The translations under genes were made by a program, and so were the position numbers. From the NCBI GenBank assembly GCA_000708835.1, contig DF236955.1, forward strand, positions 310,001 to 374,000: a DNA stretch of 64,000 bases, given 5' to 3'. This stretch comes from Klebsormidium nitens (Eukaryota; Streptophyta; Klebsormidiophyceae; Klebsormidiales; Klebsormidiaceae). Positions within the stretch are counted from its first letter, which is position 1; every line of letters starts with the position of its first letter. The notes beneath the pieces are model-generated. The model ran no database searches, was not told the origin of the DNA, and saw only the letters and a list, made by a program, of their open reading frames with translations. Shown here piece by piece: positions 12,219 to 23,689 of the stretch.

Positions 12219-13679
12219 ATTGATCATTGGGCCAAATCGAATGAGAACACTCAGCAGGGATGCAGGTGAGGGTTTGGAAATTAGAGGCCGGTCCAACATC
12301 TGCAACTGCCTCTGGATTCTCGATGATTTCGATCTGCTGCTGTGATCTCAGCTTCGCGCAAAAAGAGTTACTCTTGCTGCCAGCTCCTCACATCTTCCTT
12401 TGGTCTCTTTATTGAGCGTGATTAAGGAAAGGAGAATCTGTGTAGCTAAGAAGGAAGTTCGGCTTTCAGCTTCTTCCGACGTACGCGCGCGACTCCCCCA
12501 CGAATTTGGAAGCTTATGCATTTTGTGAGCGGGCCGACGCATGTGCCGGCTCCAAGGTTCAGGGCGCTCAAAATGCCCCCAGTCCATTGTGATTCGATCG
12601 AGCCTGCCCGCCTGACCCAACGGCACATAAGAATCAAACAGACTTCTGAGTCACTCAATCCGGAGCTTGCAGGGGAATTTGGCCCACTGGAAGAATCTCG
12701 GGCCGTCCATCGAGTATCGTCCGGATCATTCAAGGGTTCGGATTTGGCCCGTCGGCCCAATGCTTGACTGTGTGCAGAATGATTGCGCAGTCCCAATTCA
12801 CGTCGTACCATGCTACCACGAGGCTGGCATACGCCCACACAATATGGCGCCTTGGCCCGTGCTATACTGACGATGAGCATCCGTCTGCCAGGAGATAAGT
12901 CTCGATTTTATGTTGAGTTAGGTGTATGTTGAGTTAGATCAGTACCCCGGGCGCAAACAAACTAAAAACCTAAACCCAGAGTTAACATGCTCCGCACCCG
13001 TACCCACCCTAAACCCCCAAACCAACCCTACCCGTCCCCCGGGCATGACCTAACTCAACTTAGCCGTAACTCAACTTAAAATTGAGACTACTCGCCAGGA
13101 CGCGCACGGGCAGCCCGGCGATCTCCGCGATGAAGCTGGGTGCCCTCATCCTAGTTTCACATCCCTATCATATGCTACACAACTGCATCACTTGACCGCT
13201 GGGTATGGTCCAGAGTATCTCCAAAATTGTTGACTCATCGAGTTGCCTTGCAAGATTTGATACAGTTTGCGCTTTCATTGAGGATAAAGAGAAGTGTATG
13301 AAAGGCTTGAATCTAGGTAAGTGCCCTTGGTTTGGTGTTCAACTCCAGCTATCATGGTGCGCAGGCAATCGCTTCCCTTTATACCCGCGTGCAGCCTAAG
13401 CGACTGGGCAAGAATTAGCATCCATTGGGAGGCGCATATGTGCTCGCTTGCGTACTGGTCACGTCTCGATCAGAGCTTTCACCAAAGGAAAACGAAAAAC
13501 TTCACAAGCTGTAGTTACCTTTACGGCCGTTCATACTCTTTCCTTGGACCCTACTATATCGTTTAACTCGGTATCTACGAAGCATTCCGGCTGCTCTTTC
13601 TTTCAAGGGATCAATATAAGAGGTTCTCGCATGGATCTCGCATGGAAGGCTAAGGGAGCCTGCCCCCTAGAAGCTCCCT
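12219..13679. other. Intergenic region between copies A and B
   Basis: About 1.46 kb holds the 5' flank of copy A and the 3' flank of copy B (both minus). It contains the terminal-inverted-repeat element described separately at 12899-13088. I found no coding exon. The antisense frames near 12446-12880 lack family signals and splice context. Confidence 0.55.
12899..13088. mobile_element. MITE-like terminal-inverted-repeat element, copy 1
   Basis: A 190-bp non-coding element begins GTCTCGATTTTATGTTGAG and ends with the near-complement CTTAAAATTGAGAC. The inverted arms are ~39 bp, and each carries two GTTGAGTTA motifs. The core has telomere-like CCCTAAA / CCTAAACCC runs and CCCGGG blocks. A second, diverged copy in the opposite orientation lies at 22792-22984, which argues for a mobile non-autonomous element rather than chance. 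No clear target-site duplication is visible; flanks are GATAA and TACTC. Confidence 0.7.
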
Positions 13680-16052
13680 CTACCTAGAGAGTGCGAGCAA
13701 AGACACCCCCACAAGCATGGAGAGGCCGGACAGCCAGTAGACTCTCCGCGCTTGTGGGTCCTTCATTTCGTGAAAGACAAAGATGCCCCACAGCCCGGCC
13801 ACGAACATGGCGGACTGCAAGATGGGGTACGCGAGCGTGTAGCCCAGGTACCGGATGGACACGATGCCGGAGCCCAGGCCCAGGGTTCGGCAGAGTCCGG
13901 CGGCGAGGCCTGCGGAAGCGAAAGCGCGGAACGAAACCCCTTCAGGATTACTTGTTGGAGAATGGTCTTCTGGATTACGAACAAGCTTACACTGCTTGCT
14001 TCGTATTGAAACTGAGTATTGCGAGATGACACATACAAAGTATCTGCCCTTTCTTGGACACTCGATCGACATTCCTGCAACTTCCAATACAAACGGTCAT
14101 CTGTGCAAGACTCGGCTCAAATTGCAGCTTTTCAGAACAACGCATTTCCAATATTCCAACTTATTTTGATAAACGGAGCAAAATGGTCAACGGTGCTTGT
14201 TACCTGGGGCGGCCGCCTTTTCCGGTTTCAGCTCGGGGCGCTTCCCCCGAGCGGCGAGCGCCAGCAGATCGACGACCGGGGCTAAGACGATGATCCCGAC
14301 CGCCATCGACGGCAAATAACGCAGGCCGCGCTGATCGTACGGCGCGTATTGCATGGGGGCCAGAGTGAGCCCGGTCAGGGATCCCCCCAGAACCGCCAGA
14401 AACAGCCCCGCTGCAGGTTTGAGGGCCACGATTAGAGTAAATTGCTTTGTCGACGAAGATCTTTGAAGACCTCTTGATTTGGTAGCAAACGGTCTGGCTT
14501 CCACTCGATACATACCTCGACAAAGTTTTCCTTCGAGGCTCTTCGCGGCGTTTCTCGATCTCCCTTCTTACGAAACTCGATCGCACAGGTCTTCGTGTTC
14601 AGGACAGCAACCGGACCTTTGTACCCAGCCTAGTTGAGTCACAGCCCCTGATCATACGATCTCGTCACAGAGTAGATATAGTAAGCTGCGAAACACCAAA
14701 TGTCACGCTAAGAATCAGGAATTGTATTTGAATGTCTTCATAAAATCAAACGCTTTCTTTCAGCCTTCTTCGGATCGCTGCAACACAGTCGCCACCGCGC
14801 GTGCACCTTTCCTCTCTTTCCTGCAAATTCGTAGCAACGCTCACTAACCGAGCCAAACTTGCACAAGTTTCAAACCTGGTAGGCTTTCATCATCTTGCGG
14901 ACTTCCGCTGACGTTTAGCAACCAAGAGGCCAAAGCGAGGCTTTCTCCCCGCACCGGCCGCTCTTTTTACCTGAGTAACCCGGCCACGTTCCTGACACCC
15001 GGTCGCTTCGCTTTCCCTTGAGCAGCCTCTCGTATTCATCTTCCACTTGGAACGACCTTTCCCCCGCATACGCTATGCCCACGACCGCGGCCATAAGCAG
15101 AGAGAGGCCGCCTAGAGCCAGCGGCAGGTTGCTCAGTTTCCGCCGCATTGGGTCCAGGAGAAGGCCGAAAGAGAAGGAGACCAAAGCCGCCGTTCCGTTC
15201 GCGATTCCGGCCCGGAGGGAGACCCCGATGAGCTCTGCCAACGGAACGAACCAGAGTATGAGGTGATTGCGAAATCGACTTCGTGTCTTTCTCGTTTCAC
15301 GTTAGAGCGATGGTGTAAAGCTTTGAAGCTGTGTTTGAAAAAGCGCTTGCGGTCTTCCATCCATAAATCGGGAAAGCTGTCAGGTTTTTAACACCACGTG
15401 GATCCGCGTTAATGCAATGCTTGTTTTCACCTGATTCTGCTGACAGGCGACGTATGATCGTACTGAAATTCAAAGTAAGCAAGTCAAGAGCACGCCAGTC
15501 AAACAAGGGGACCCTCAAGACGATGCCTAGATTCGGGAGAGTTCCGGTATGCAGACCTACTTTTTCTGGAAGTGATTTACCTTCAAGACTGAAGAGGTCC
15601 TGCTTTAAGCGGAGCGCGCGCATAGTTGTCCTGAGGAACCGCCGGAAGAACATGGTCAGAAGATTGACATCAGGACAGGATGCTTACTTTACTCTCCTCC
15701 AAAGCGGCTGATTGTTAAGCAACTCTAAAGATGTGAGACTTGGGCTGCGCTCACTATTTGCCGTGAAGATGCACGCGAGCGCAAGCACAAGCAGGCCGCC
15801 GCTGAGCAGCCCCAGGGGCGTCCACGTCACCGGGCTGAAAAAGAGAACTAGAGCGGCGGTGAGCGCAACCCCCAGGCACGCCCAGAAGTGGAAGACGAAC
15901 AAGTCGACATCCGGCGATGCGAACAGCTTCCCGAAGACGCCCGTCGTTCCGTTGAAAAAGGCCCCCGAGAGATCCAGAAGGAAACCGGAAAGAGTGCGGA
16001 AGGGGTCGACAAACTGGAATAGCGCGGGGCCGAGAAGCAGGGCGCGAACCAT
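13680..16052 (-). CDS. TMEM144-like multi-pass membrane protein, copy B
   Basis: Exons are 16052-15755, 15234-14971, 14410-14204 and 13909-13680, all joined in phase 1, giving 332 residues. It has the same topology as its neighbours: FFNGTTGVFGKL in the first helix, FVFHFWAC, TPLGLLSGGLL, LIGVSLRAGIANGTAALV, FGLLLDPMRRK, LTLAPMQYAP, then YLGYTLAYPILQS and VFHEMKDP near the end. The loop after the first helix is shorter than in A and D (FASPDVDL). It pairs with copy C: both have a 264-nt exon 2, and both replace the WNIANAA segment of A and D by CRT plus a variable glycine-rich stretch (here CRTLGLGSG). It appears intact. A transporter role, probably for a small metabolite, is inferred from the TMEM144/DMT fold only. 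Confidence 0.8.
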
Positions 16053-17351
16053 GATCGAAGATCAGAATTAGGGACGTGTATGAGTGGGTTTGAAAGCTGG
16101 TAAGACTAAGATAGCTGCTGGTCAGTGATTGACTTATGGCAAATCCCCAACCTTAGAAGTGATAATGCAATCAAGCATTGATCACTGGCTTCTTTTTCTT
16201 CTCATTTTCTCCTCAGATTCCCTGTTCGACAGTTTACTGAGACTGTGTGTGTAAGACCTCTGACGCTTTGAGGTCTTTCAACTTGCGCAGCTGCAAGCAG
16301 TCGTCTTCCCATTGAAGCGACCAGTGGGAAATAGCGGCACACGGAGCGACACCACCAGCTCCTAATCTGATGATATTTGTGATCAGATGGGCTTTCAAAA
16401 AAAAAGGAGAGCCCCCCTCAAAGAGAAGGGGCGCGTCTTTGCATGCGGTCGTTCAAGTATGCTGCAGGAAGCCGACCGCAATCTGCTGTAAGATTCGCTC
16501 TCTTCTGCGGCAGGGCTTGAAGATTTGCATGGAGGCAAGTATCATACGGCCAATGGTCATGCTGAAAGACATGCACGGTTGGCCAGCTCAGCTGCCACCA
16601 AGCTGCTTGACACCGAACAAATCTTCAAACTGAGCACCCAGCGACCAGCACTTATCAGTGTCAAAGCACTTGCAGTACAAGCGGCGAAAATGATTTCGAT
16701 CAGACTCCCTCTATTTGAGTGAACAAGTTCACTCAAAGTCTCCGGCCTTGGAGCCCGAGCTTTGTGAACCTTGCTTAGATGATTTTCGAATTCGCCCAAC
16801 TCGCCAGTCATTCATGCGACTCCATATACTGTTCGCGCACTATTACATGCCCCATGGTTATGCCTTCGTTTTACATCTCATATCTATACTTTTTAATTCA
16901 ATCTTTGGGAATCTGCATTCGATGGTCGATAGGAACGGGTCACGCATTTGCTTTTTCTCATACAGGCTGCCGGAGGCCCTCGTAACGGAGCATAACATGC
17001 TCAAGATCACATGTCAGCAACGTAGACCGAAAATAGGCGCATGCAATAGAAAATCTGCATGATCTTCACCTGATCCTGGCGAAAAGAAACATGTTAATGA
17101 ACAGATATCGAGTCGCAATCGTCGATTGAGGGGCCTCAGGAAGCCAACTCGGAACCTGAACCGGAACCAAAGCTGAGGTTGCAAGATACTTCGATTATTT
17201 TGTGAACACCCTTTGGTTCAGATAGTTACGACCCCGTACTGCTACCCCACCCCCGCCTTTCTTAGTCACGCCACGTAAACTCTCAACGACTGCCGCTGCC
17301 GAGCATCCAGATATGCTGCATCGTTTCAAACCGCTTGTCAACATAGCACAG
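16053..17351. other. Intergenic region between copies B and C
   Basis: About 1.3 kb of AT-rich sequence forms the 5' flank of copy B and the 3' flank of copy C. Small open frames near 16370-17060 show no conserved motif. Nothing else was recognised. Confidence 0.55.
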
Positions 17352-19804
17352 CTATCTTGCGAGAGGAAGACAGGTCACTCCCGCTAGCAGGACGAGGCCG
17401 GACAGCCAGTAGATTTTCCGCGACTCGGGGTCTTTCATCTCGTGGAAAACCAAGATGCCCCACAGCCCCGCTACGAACGTGGAGGATTGCAGGATGGGGT
17501 ACGCGAGCGTGTAGCCCAGGTGCCTGATGGACAGGATGCTGGCGGCTATGCCCACGGTCCGGCAGAATCCGGCGGCGATGCCTACGGAAGCAACAGAGCG
17601 GAACGGGATGCGATCGTTCGAAAATACACCTTTCGGAACCTACGGGTATGGTGAAGGCGGTCTGTGTGGGAGTTAGCGGCAGTACAGGTGTTTGAATCCC
17701 TCAAATCAAGGTGTTTGAATCCCCTCAAATCAATTCGCAAAGCTAAGAGCTATATGAGAAAGGAACACTTTATAGAAGGTAGCAACGAGGTTGTCGAGAT
17801 GCAACCCTTCCGTTGAAGCGAGGCGAGGGTGGTGCCTTGTTTGCACGACAATATTCTGGAAAACTGCCCAAGTTTCAAAAGCTTAGCCAAGATCTTAAAA
17901 GCGCAAATTTGACCCGGTTCTTCCGTCGATTTTGATTTTGAGCCCAGAAGAGCCTAGACCTCGTGTTTAAATCTTCCAAAAGCAGCTTCGCATCCATGAT
18001 AAGCACGGGACGGCGACTTCAGTATCATCTGCGCTTTGCACCTTTGTTTCCTCCTCCAGAATTTCCTTTGCCATAACCAACTTCTTCTAAATCCTTGTGA
18101 GATTGCGGCAATAAGAACACTGCATTCTTTAGATGGGTCATCACCTGGCGGGGCCGCTTGTTTTGGTTTCAGCTCGAGGCGCTTCCCCCGGGCGGCAAGC
18201 GCCAGCACGTCGACTATCGGGGCTAGTAAGATGACCTCGACGGCCATCGACGGCAGGTAACGGAGGGTGCGCTCCCGGGAGGGGGCGTACTGCATGGGGG
18301 CCAAAGTGAGCGCACCCAAGGTCCCGGCCAACACCGCCAGAAACAGGCCGGCTGCAGAAAAAGTAAGATATCCGGGAAATGAACTATCAACTAAAAAGTT
18401 GTGCGTCGATCGCCATGTTCTTCAATCCATCTGTTCATCGAAGCTCTGACATCATTTCCGTCATTTCGTTTCCGGGAACAGAGATAATCATACCCCATAC
18501 CCTCTGCAGGCAGGACTGTGAGGTTTCACAGCAGCCCAAAGCTTTCCCAGAAAGAGGATTGGTACCGGTCTGCACGAAGCAGCAGGTAATCTCTTCTTTC
18601 CCTAATTACAACTGATAAACAGTCGGAATCTGCCGGAGATTTATCACCAAACGGCCTTCAACTCTCGAAAAGTTGCAATCTTTCCATCTCTTTTCCTTTG
18701 TACTGTCATCATTCCAATGCGCGCTTGCTTGCCAGATCCGGGGCGCTTCGTACCTATGTATCCGGTGCAGGTTGCGGCTACCCTCTCGCTTCTCTTTCCC
18801 GTGAGCACCCTTTCGTGTTCTTCCTCCACTCGACAAGACCTCTCCCCCGCATACGCTATGCCCACGATGGCGCCCATAAGCAGGGAGAGCCCGGCCAGAG
18901 CCACCGGCAGGTTTCTGAGCTTCCGACGATTGGGGTCCAAGAAAAGGCCGAAAACGAAGGAGACCAAAGCCGCCGTGCCGTTGGCGATTCCAGCCCGGAG
19001 GGACACGCCGATGAGCTCTGCAGACAGATCAAACGGGTCATTACAACCACGCGGGACTCAAATCACACGTGTCTTGAAGACTTACGTGATTGTCTCCTGA
19101 TCAATGAAGAGCTCGTAAGTTTGCCTTTCTATCAAGAATCTGGCGGGATCTGATTCGCATTTTGAGTATCGGTTGAGGTTCATCTTGCACGGGTACAAGT
19201 GAAGGTGATTCTTCCATCTTGAAGCGCGTGGAAAGAGAACGCCAAATAACCAAATCAAGAGGGCGGTTGGTATATATGAATTTTTGATTTATCAACCATG
19301 CCGTCTGCAAATATTCGCACGCAAACGAGCAGAGCCTTCAGGAATCGGAGGGCGGTCCAAAAAGAAGCCTTGGAGCAGCTCTTCAGATGGGGTTCACCAG
19401 ACAGATCAGCACTCGGATAGAAACCTTTGTCTATATCACAAGACGGTCTTGAATTTTTCGGATCATCTCGTTTTCACAAGAACGAGGCGTCTTGTGTGCT
19501 TACTATTGGCGGTGAAGGAGCACGCGAGCGAAAGCGCGAGCAGGCCGCCGCTGAGCAGCCCCAGGGGCGTCCACGTCACCGGGCCGAAGAGGAGAACTAG
19601 AGTGGCGGTGAGCGCGACCCCCACGCAAGCCCAAAAGTGGAACACGAACAAGTCGACGTCGGGCCCTCTTACCGGGGCCAGCTTCCCAAAGACGCCCGTC
19701 GTCCCGTTGAAGATTGCCCCGGTTAGCGCTAGGAGCAAGCCTGCCAAAGTGCGCATGGGAACCACGGACTGGTGCAGCTTGCGGTTTAAGAGGGCTCGGA
19801 TCAT
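17352..19804 (-). CDS. TMEM144-like multi-pass membrane protein, copy C
   Basis: Exons are 19804-19504, 19017-18754, 18351-18145 and 17581-17352, all phase 1, coding for 333 residues. Motifs run in order: MRTLAGLLLALTGAIFNGTT, RGPDVDLFVFHFWAC, TPLGLLSGGLLALSLAC, LIGVSLRAGIANGTAALV, FGLFLDPNRRK, LTLAPMQYAP, AARGKRLELKPKQAAPPG, CRTVGIAAS, LGYTLAYPILQS, VFHEMKDPESRKIYWLSG. Exon lengths 2-4 (264, 207, 230 nt) equal those of copy B. Its start faces that of copy D across ~1.1 kb, so the two share a divergent upstream region. A second in-frame Met (MRTLAG) lies 16 residues in and could be used. No defect was found. Confidence 0.8.
17686..17732. repeat. Two-copy tandem repeat in copy C intron 3
   Basis: Two adjacent 23-24-nt units read AGGTGTTTGAATCCCTCAAA plus TCA; the second has one extra C. 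The repeat lies in the intron between exons 3 and 4 of copy C. Confidence 0.8.
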
Positions 19805-20932
19805 ATTGGGAGCCTGATGCTGACAAGTCTGGTGAAGCAGGCAGAGAATTAAGGAGGAATCATTGCTGTAGACTGCCGCCCTCTTTTGAAATCCTGCTTT
19901 TGGAAGATGCTACGGTTGTTAAGCTAGGACCGATCTTTGAACAGTCTTCTCAATCGCCCTGTCTTCTGAGTTGCTCTGTTCTTCTCTCTTCTTGGTAGAA
20001 CAGTTTTCAAATTCTTAGGGCCGCTTCTTCGAAAGGGACACCACTACTTCTTTGGAGCTTGTCAGGGACCTTCTTTCATCGATCGCAGGGGTAAGCAAAG
20101 TAACCCTTCTCATGTTGGAGAAACCAACCACAATCATGCAGAGCCGCGGACTGCAACCCTTACTTCTTTCCAGTTGTGACTCGGTCGGTCTGTAATCAAA
20201 AGATTGCAACGACCATTGGAATGCAACGTCGCCAGAAAGCGAAGTGGATTTACAGCGCTTCCGCCACAGCTCAAATCCCATGAATGTAAACTCATGTCCA
20301 GACCATGATAATATTGTTATCTTCAGAAGCCAGACGAAGGCAGCAGTAGGCCTGGCATATGCATCCGAGCTGGCGCGCGCGCGCCGTGCATGTCCCGGGA
20401 GGGTTTCTGTATGGTGGCTGATCAAGCTTACAAATTCGAAAATCTTCACCCGTCTCCTACTTTTTCGAACCCTGGGCTAGCGCAGCCTCAAATTCAAGGT
20501 CTTGCGAGGTCATTCAAACGGCCCACATTGAAAAGTCCATCGTCAAAGGTATCTAACTCGCCTCGAGAGAGAAGCGCTTGACCTTCTGACTGCTGCAGAA
20601 GAACCCCATGCAAATGCCGCTAAGTTTTGGCGCATGTGGGCGCGCAGGCTCAGAGCCTGCAAAACATAAAAATGCAGAAAGAAATAGTTCCCGTCTCTCT
20701 TGAGCTGGCTCAGGGCTCCCTTTGCTCCCGCCTTGCTCCGGAGAAAAGCCAGATATGCGCGCGCCTCCCGTAGCTGTCCAAAGATACCCTTCGAAGCGCC
20801 TTGTTCGAAGCACCCTTTGACCAGAGCCCCTCTGCTGCAGCTCCTCCAACTTTGCAAAAGCTAACCCAACTACCAAGCTCCCCCCACGACCAGCAACCTC
20901 TTCTGACGCGCGCGCGCGCAGCTGACGTCAGC
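19805..20932. promoter_or_regulatory. Divergent upstream region of copies C and D
   Basis: About 1.1 kb lies between two head-to-head paralogues and must hold both promoters. Next to the start codon of D is an alternating GC run (~20905-20919) followed by the perfect palindrome GCTGACGTCAGC at 20921-20932, abutting the ATG. TGACGTCA is the known bZIP/CRE-type core. Whether it acts here is unknown, since it lies at the translation start. Confidence 0.5.
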
Positions 20933-23689
20933 ATGGCGCCCGCGCACCTCCTCCTGCGCCCGGAGCTCCACCGCGCGGCGGTGTTCCACATGCGCTCCGC
21001 GGTGGGCCTGCTGCTCGCGCTCATCGCCGCCGTGTTCAACGGCACGTTCGGCGTCTTCGCAAAGGACGAGGTCAAAGGGCCGGATGTCGACATCTTCGTG
21101 TTCCACTTCTGGGCGTGCTTGGGGCTCGCGTGCACCGGGGTACTGTTTCTGCTGTTCGGCCCCGTCGTGTGGACGCCCATGGGGGTCATCAGCGGCGTGC
21201 TGGTCGTGCTGTCGTCAGCATGCGCCTTCTGGGCGGCGAGTAAGATCCTTAGAACAGCCCAAAATCTAGTTGTTTTCTACTTGAAAGAAAGGAGGAACCA
21301 CTTTGGGTGGACAACAGCCGGTTGACTCTGGTGGACTGACTCTTTTCTGGACTGTAAAATGGTGGTATCACAGAACTGGCGGAGATTGAAAACTTGCGAC
21401 GATAAATCTTTTGGGCGGCGTCGTATGAAACGAAGGTTCATGCAGCTTTGAGCGTTAAAGGCTTTAGTTCCTCCAATTTGCAGGAAATGATCCTCGTATC
21501 GTTCACATTAGAAAGAGGGTTGGCATTGGTAGAACGAAGAAGCTCTCCGCAATTTTCAGACGTGTAAATCGACTCTTTCATTGGTCCTATCTCATCGGGG
21601 TCCAGAATAGGCTGAGCCTATCTTGGCTGTGGTTCTGCCTTTGCTCAAAGATTTGAGGTGATTGGATACTTACTGCCAGAAAAATTATCAAACTTAACCC
21701 GCTTGTCAAGTTGTGTAATTTGGCCCTGGATCACTGGGTCTACGAGAGATTACTAGACATCGGCTCACAAAATTTGAGACTTTGCTCCTTCTCCTGTCGA
21801 TTTGGCATGAGGCTCATGGTTCATCACTGCCCAGCACGATTGCGGTTCCGTTTGCAGATCTAGTGGGCGTGTCCGTCGGCCCCGGAATCTGGTGCGGCAC
21901 TGCGGCTCTCGCCTCCTTCTTCTTCGGCCTTTTCCTCGACCCGGTCGGTCGGAAAGTCAGCAACCTGCCGCTAGCCGTGGCTGGGCTCTGCCTGCTTATG
22001 GTGGCAATTGCGGGCATAGCGTATGCCGGTGAATATGCGTGCCGCGTGGAGGAAGCACGGGAGAGGCTGCTCCCGCGGGACAGACGTCGGGGACGCGTGT
22101 GCGACACGTGGGGGGGTTACGCAGGTGGGTTGCGGGCGGCTGAGTGACTAAGCGAGATTGAGATTGCTGCTGATCAGTACGATTTAGAGGACCACGCAGA
22201 GACGCAATGAGATGAATTCAAATCTCTTTGAGGACACATTGAGTTGCACAGCGTTCCTGAATCAACAGGATTCACCTACAGAGAACGGTTCTGAGACGGA
22301 TCCGTTGATCTTTTAGAAGTCGGATTGCCCTCTACCTAGAACAACGGTCTCCAAACTGCAGCTCTCAAAACCTCTGTGCGTGCTCTTCTGTGGAAAGACT
22401 GGTAAAGAGTGTTTGACGGCTGTGCTGACCAACGAATGTTTCGCCTCAAACCCACTTCAACAAAAGACGAGACTCCTGTTTTCCAATACGCAAGTTTGCG
22501 CTGAAGGAGAGGTTTACAAAAGAATCGCCGCCGATAGATGGAATCTGGGATCAACCCGGGCCCTTTCCGCAGGCGGACTATTCCTTGCCGTGCTGGCCGG
22601 AGCTTTCGGTGGGCTCATTCTGGCGCCTATGCAATACGCGCCCCCCGCGGCACGTGGGCTTCGTTTCCTGCCGTCGATGGCCGTGGGAGTCCTCGCCGCT
22701 GCACCGGGCATCGATCTACTGGGGCTGTTCGCCCGGGGGAAGTGCATCCTGCTGATGCCAGAGAAGGCGGCGGGCCCGGGTAAGGAGAGTAGTGTCGCTT
22801 TTATGTTGAGATAGGGCTACCTATGTTGAGTTATTCATGCCCGGGAGACGGGTGGGATTGGTTTGGGGAATTAGGGTGGGTACGGGTTCGGAGCATGTTA
22901 ACTTTGGGTTTGGGTTTTTAGTTTGTTGAGCCCGGGGCGTCAGCCTAACTCAACGTACAGACAACTCTGGCATAAAATCGAGACTCATATGAAGGAATTA
23001 AAAGCCTGACTGAGGTTTGCTGTGGGAGTTTTGCAAATGCCGTTGATTGCGTTGAGATTGAAACACATCCAAAGACCCTTTGAGAGTGTTTAGAGACGAG
23101 CCAAAGGTGCGCGACTCTTTGTTATTGATATTTGAGACGGTACTGGTAGACGACGATTGCCAAAATGACGCGCTGATTGTCCTACTTGAGCAAACGTGCT
23201 TTTGTTGCTGGCAAATTTTCTGATACTTTGTCCACCTTTGTGAGGCACAAGCGAGACCATCTCATTGGAGTCTCCCATTCCATGGTTTGATCAGCGCATA
23301 GAGCTTGACCCTTCTCGACGCCGGGTGCGCTCACGGGGATTTCCGCCGCTCAATCCTTCCACTCCAACGCAAACAGCCGCGCTCAGACCCGTTTTCTACA
23401 CGTTCAGATAACTATCTTCTTCCGCCAGTAAAACCTTCGAAGGTTCTTTCTTTTCACAGGCTTCGCCGCTGGAGCCACTTGGAACATTGCCAACGCTGCC
23501 GGCATTCTGTCCATCCGTTACCTGGGCTACACAATCGCGTACCCCATCATGCAGTCGGGGCTGTTCGTGGGCGGGCTGTGGGGCCTCTGCGTCTTCGACG
23601 AGATGAAGGACCGCAAAGCCAGGAGGATCTACTGGCTCTCCGGCCTTGTCCTGCTAGCGGGAGTGACCTGTCTGGCTCTCGCAAGATAG
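20933..23689 (+). CDS. TMEM144-like multi-pass membrane protein, copy D
   Basis: Exons are 20933-21239, 21858-22124, 22573-22779 and 23460-23689 (stop TAG), all phase 1, giving 336 residues. This is the only copy of the four on the plus strand. The order of motifs is the same: MRSAVGLLLALIAAVFNGTF, DEVKGPDVDIFVFHFWAC, TPMGVISGVL, LVGVSVGPGIWCGTAALASF, FGLFLDPVGRK, LAPMQYAPPAARG, LFARGK, WNIANAAGILSIRYLGYT, VFDEMKDRKARRIYWLSG. It shares the 267-nt exon 2 and WNIANAA with copy A. The exon lengths 207 and 230 are common to all four. A second copy of the inverted-repeat element sits in intron 3, 12 nt after the donor. The TMEM144/DMT assignment is by motif memory; substrate and membrane are unknown. 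Confidence 0.82.
22792..22984. mobile_element. MITE-like terminal-inverted-repeat element, copy 2
   Basis: This is a diverged, reverse-oriented copy of the element at 12899-13088. It starts GTGTCGCTTTTATGTTGAG and ends CATAAAATCGAGAC, with the same core of GGGTTTGGG-type telomere-like runs, AGTTAACATGCTCCG on the other strand, and CCCGGG blocks. It is inserted in intron 3 of TMEM144-like copy D, just inside the donor site. Flanks show no clear duplication. Confidence 0.7.
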
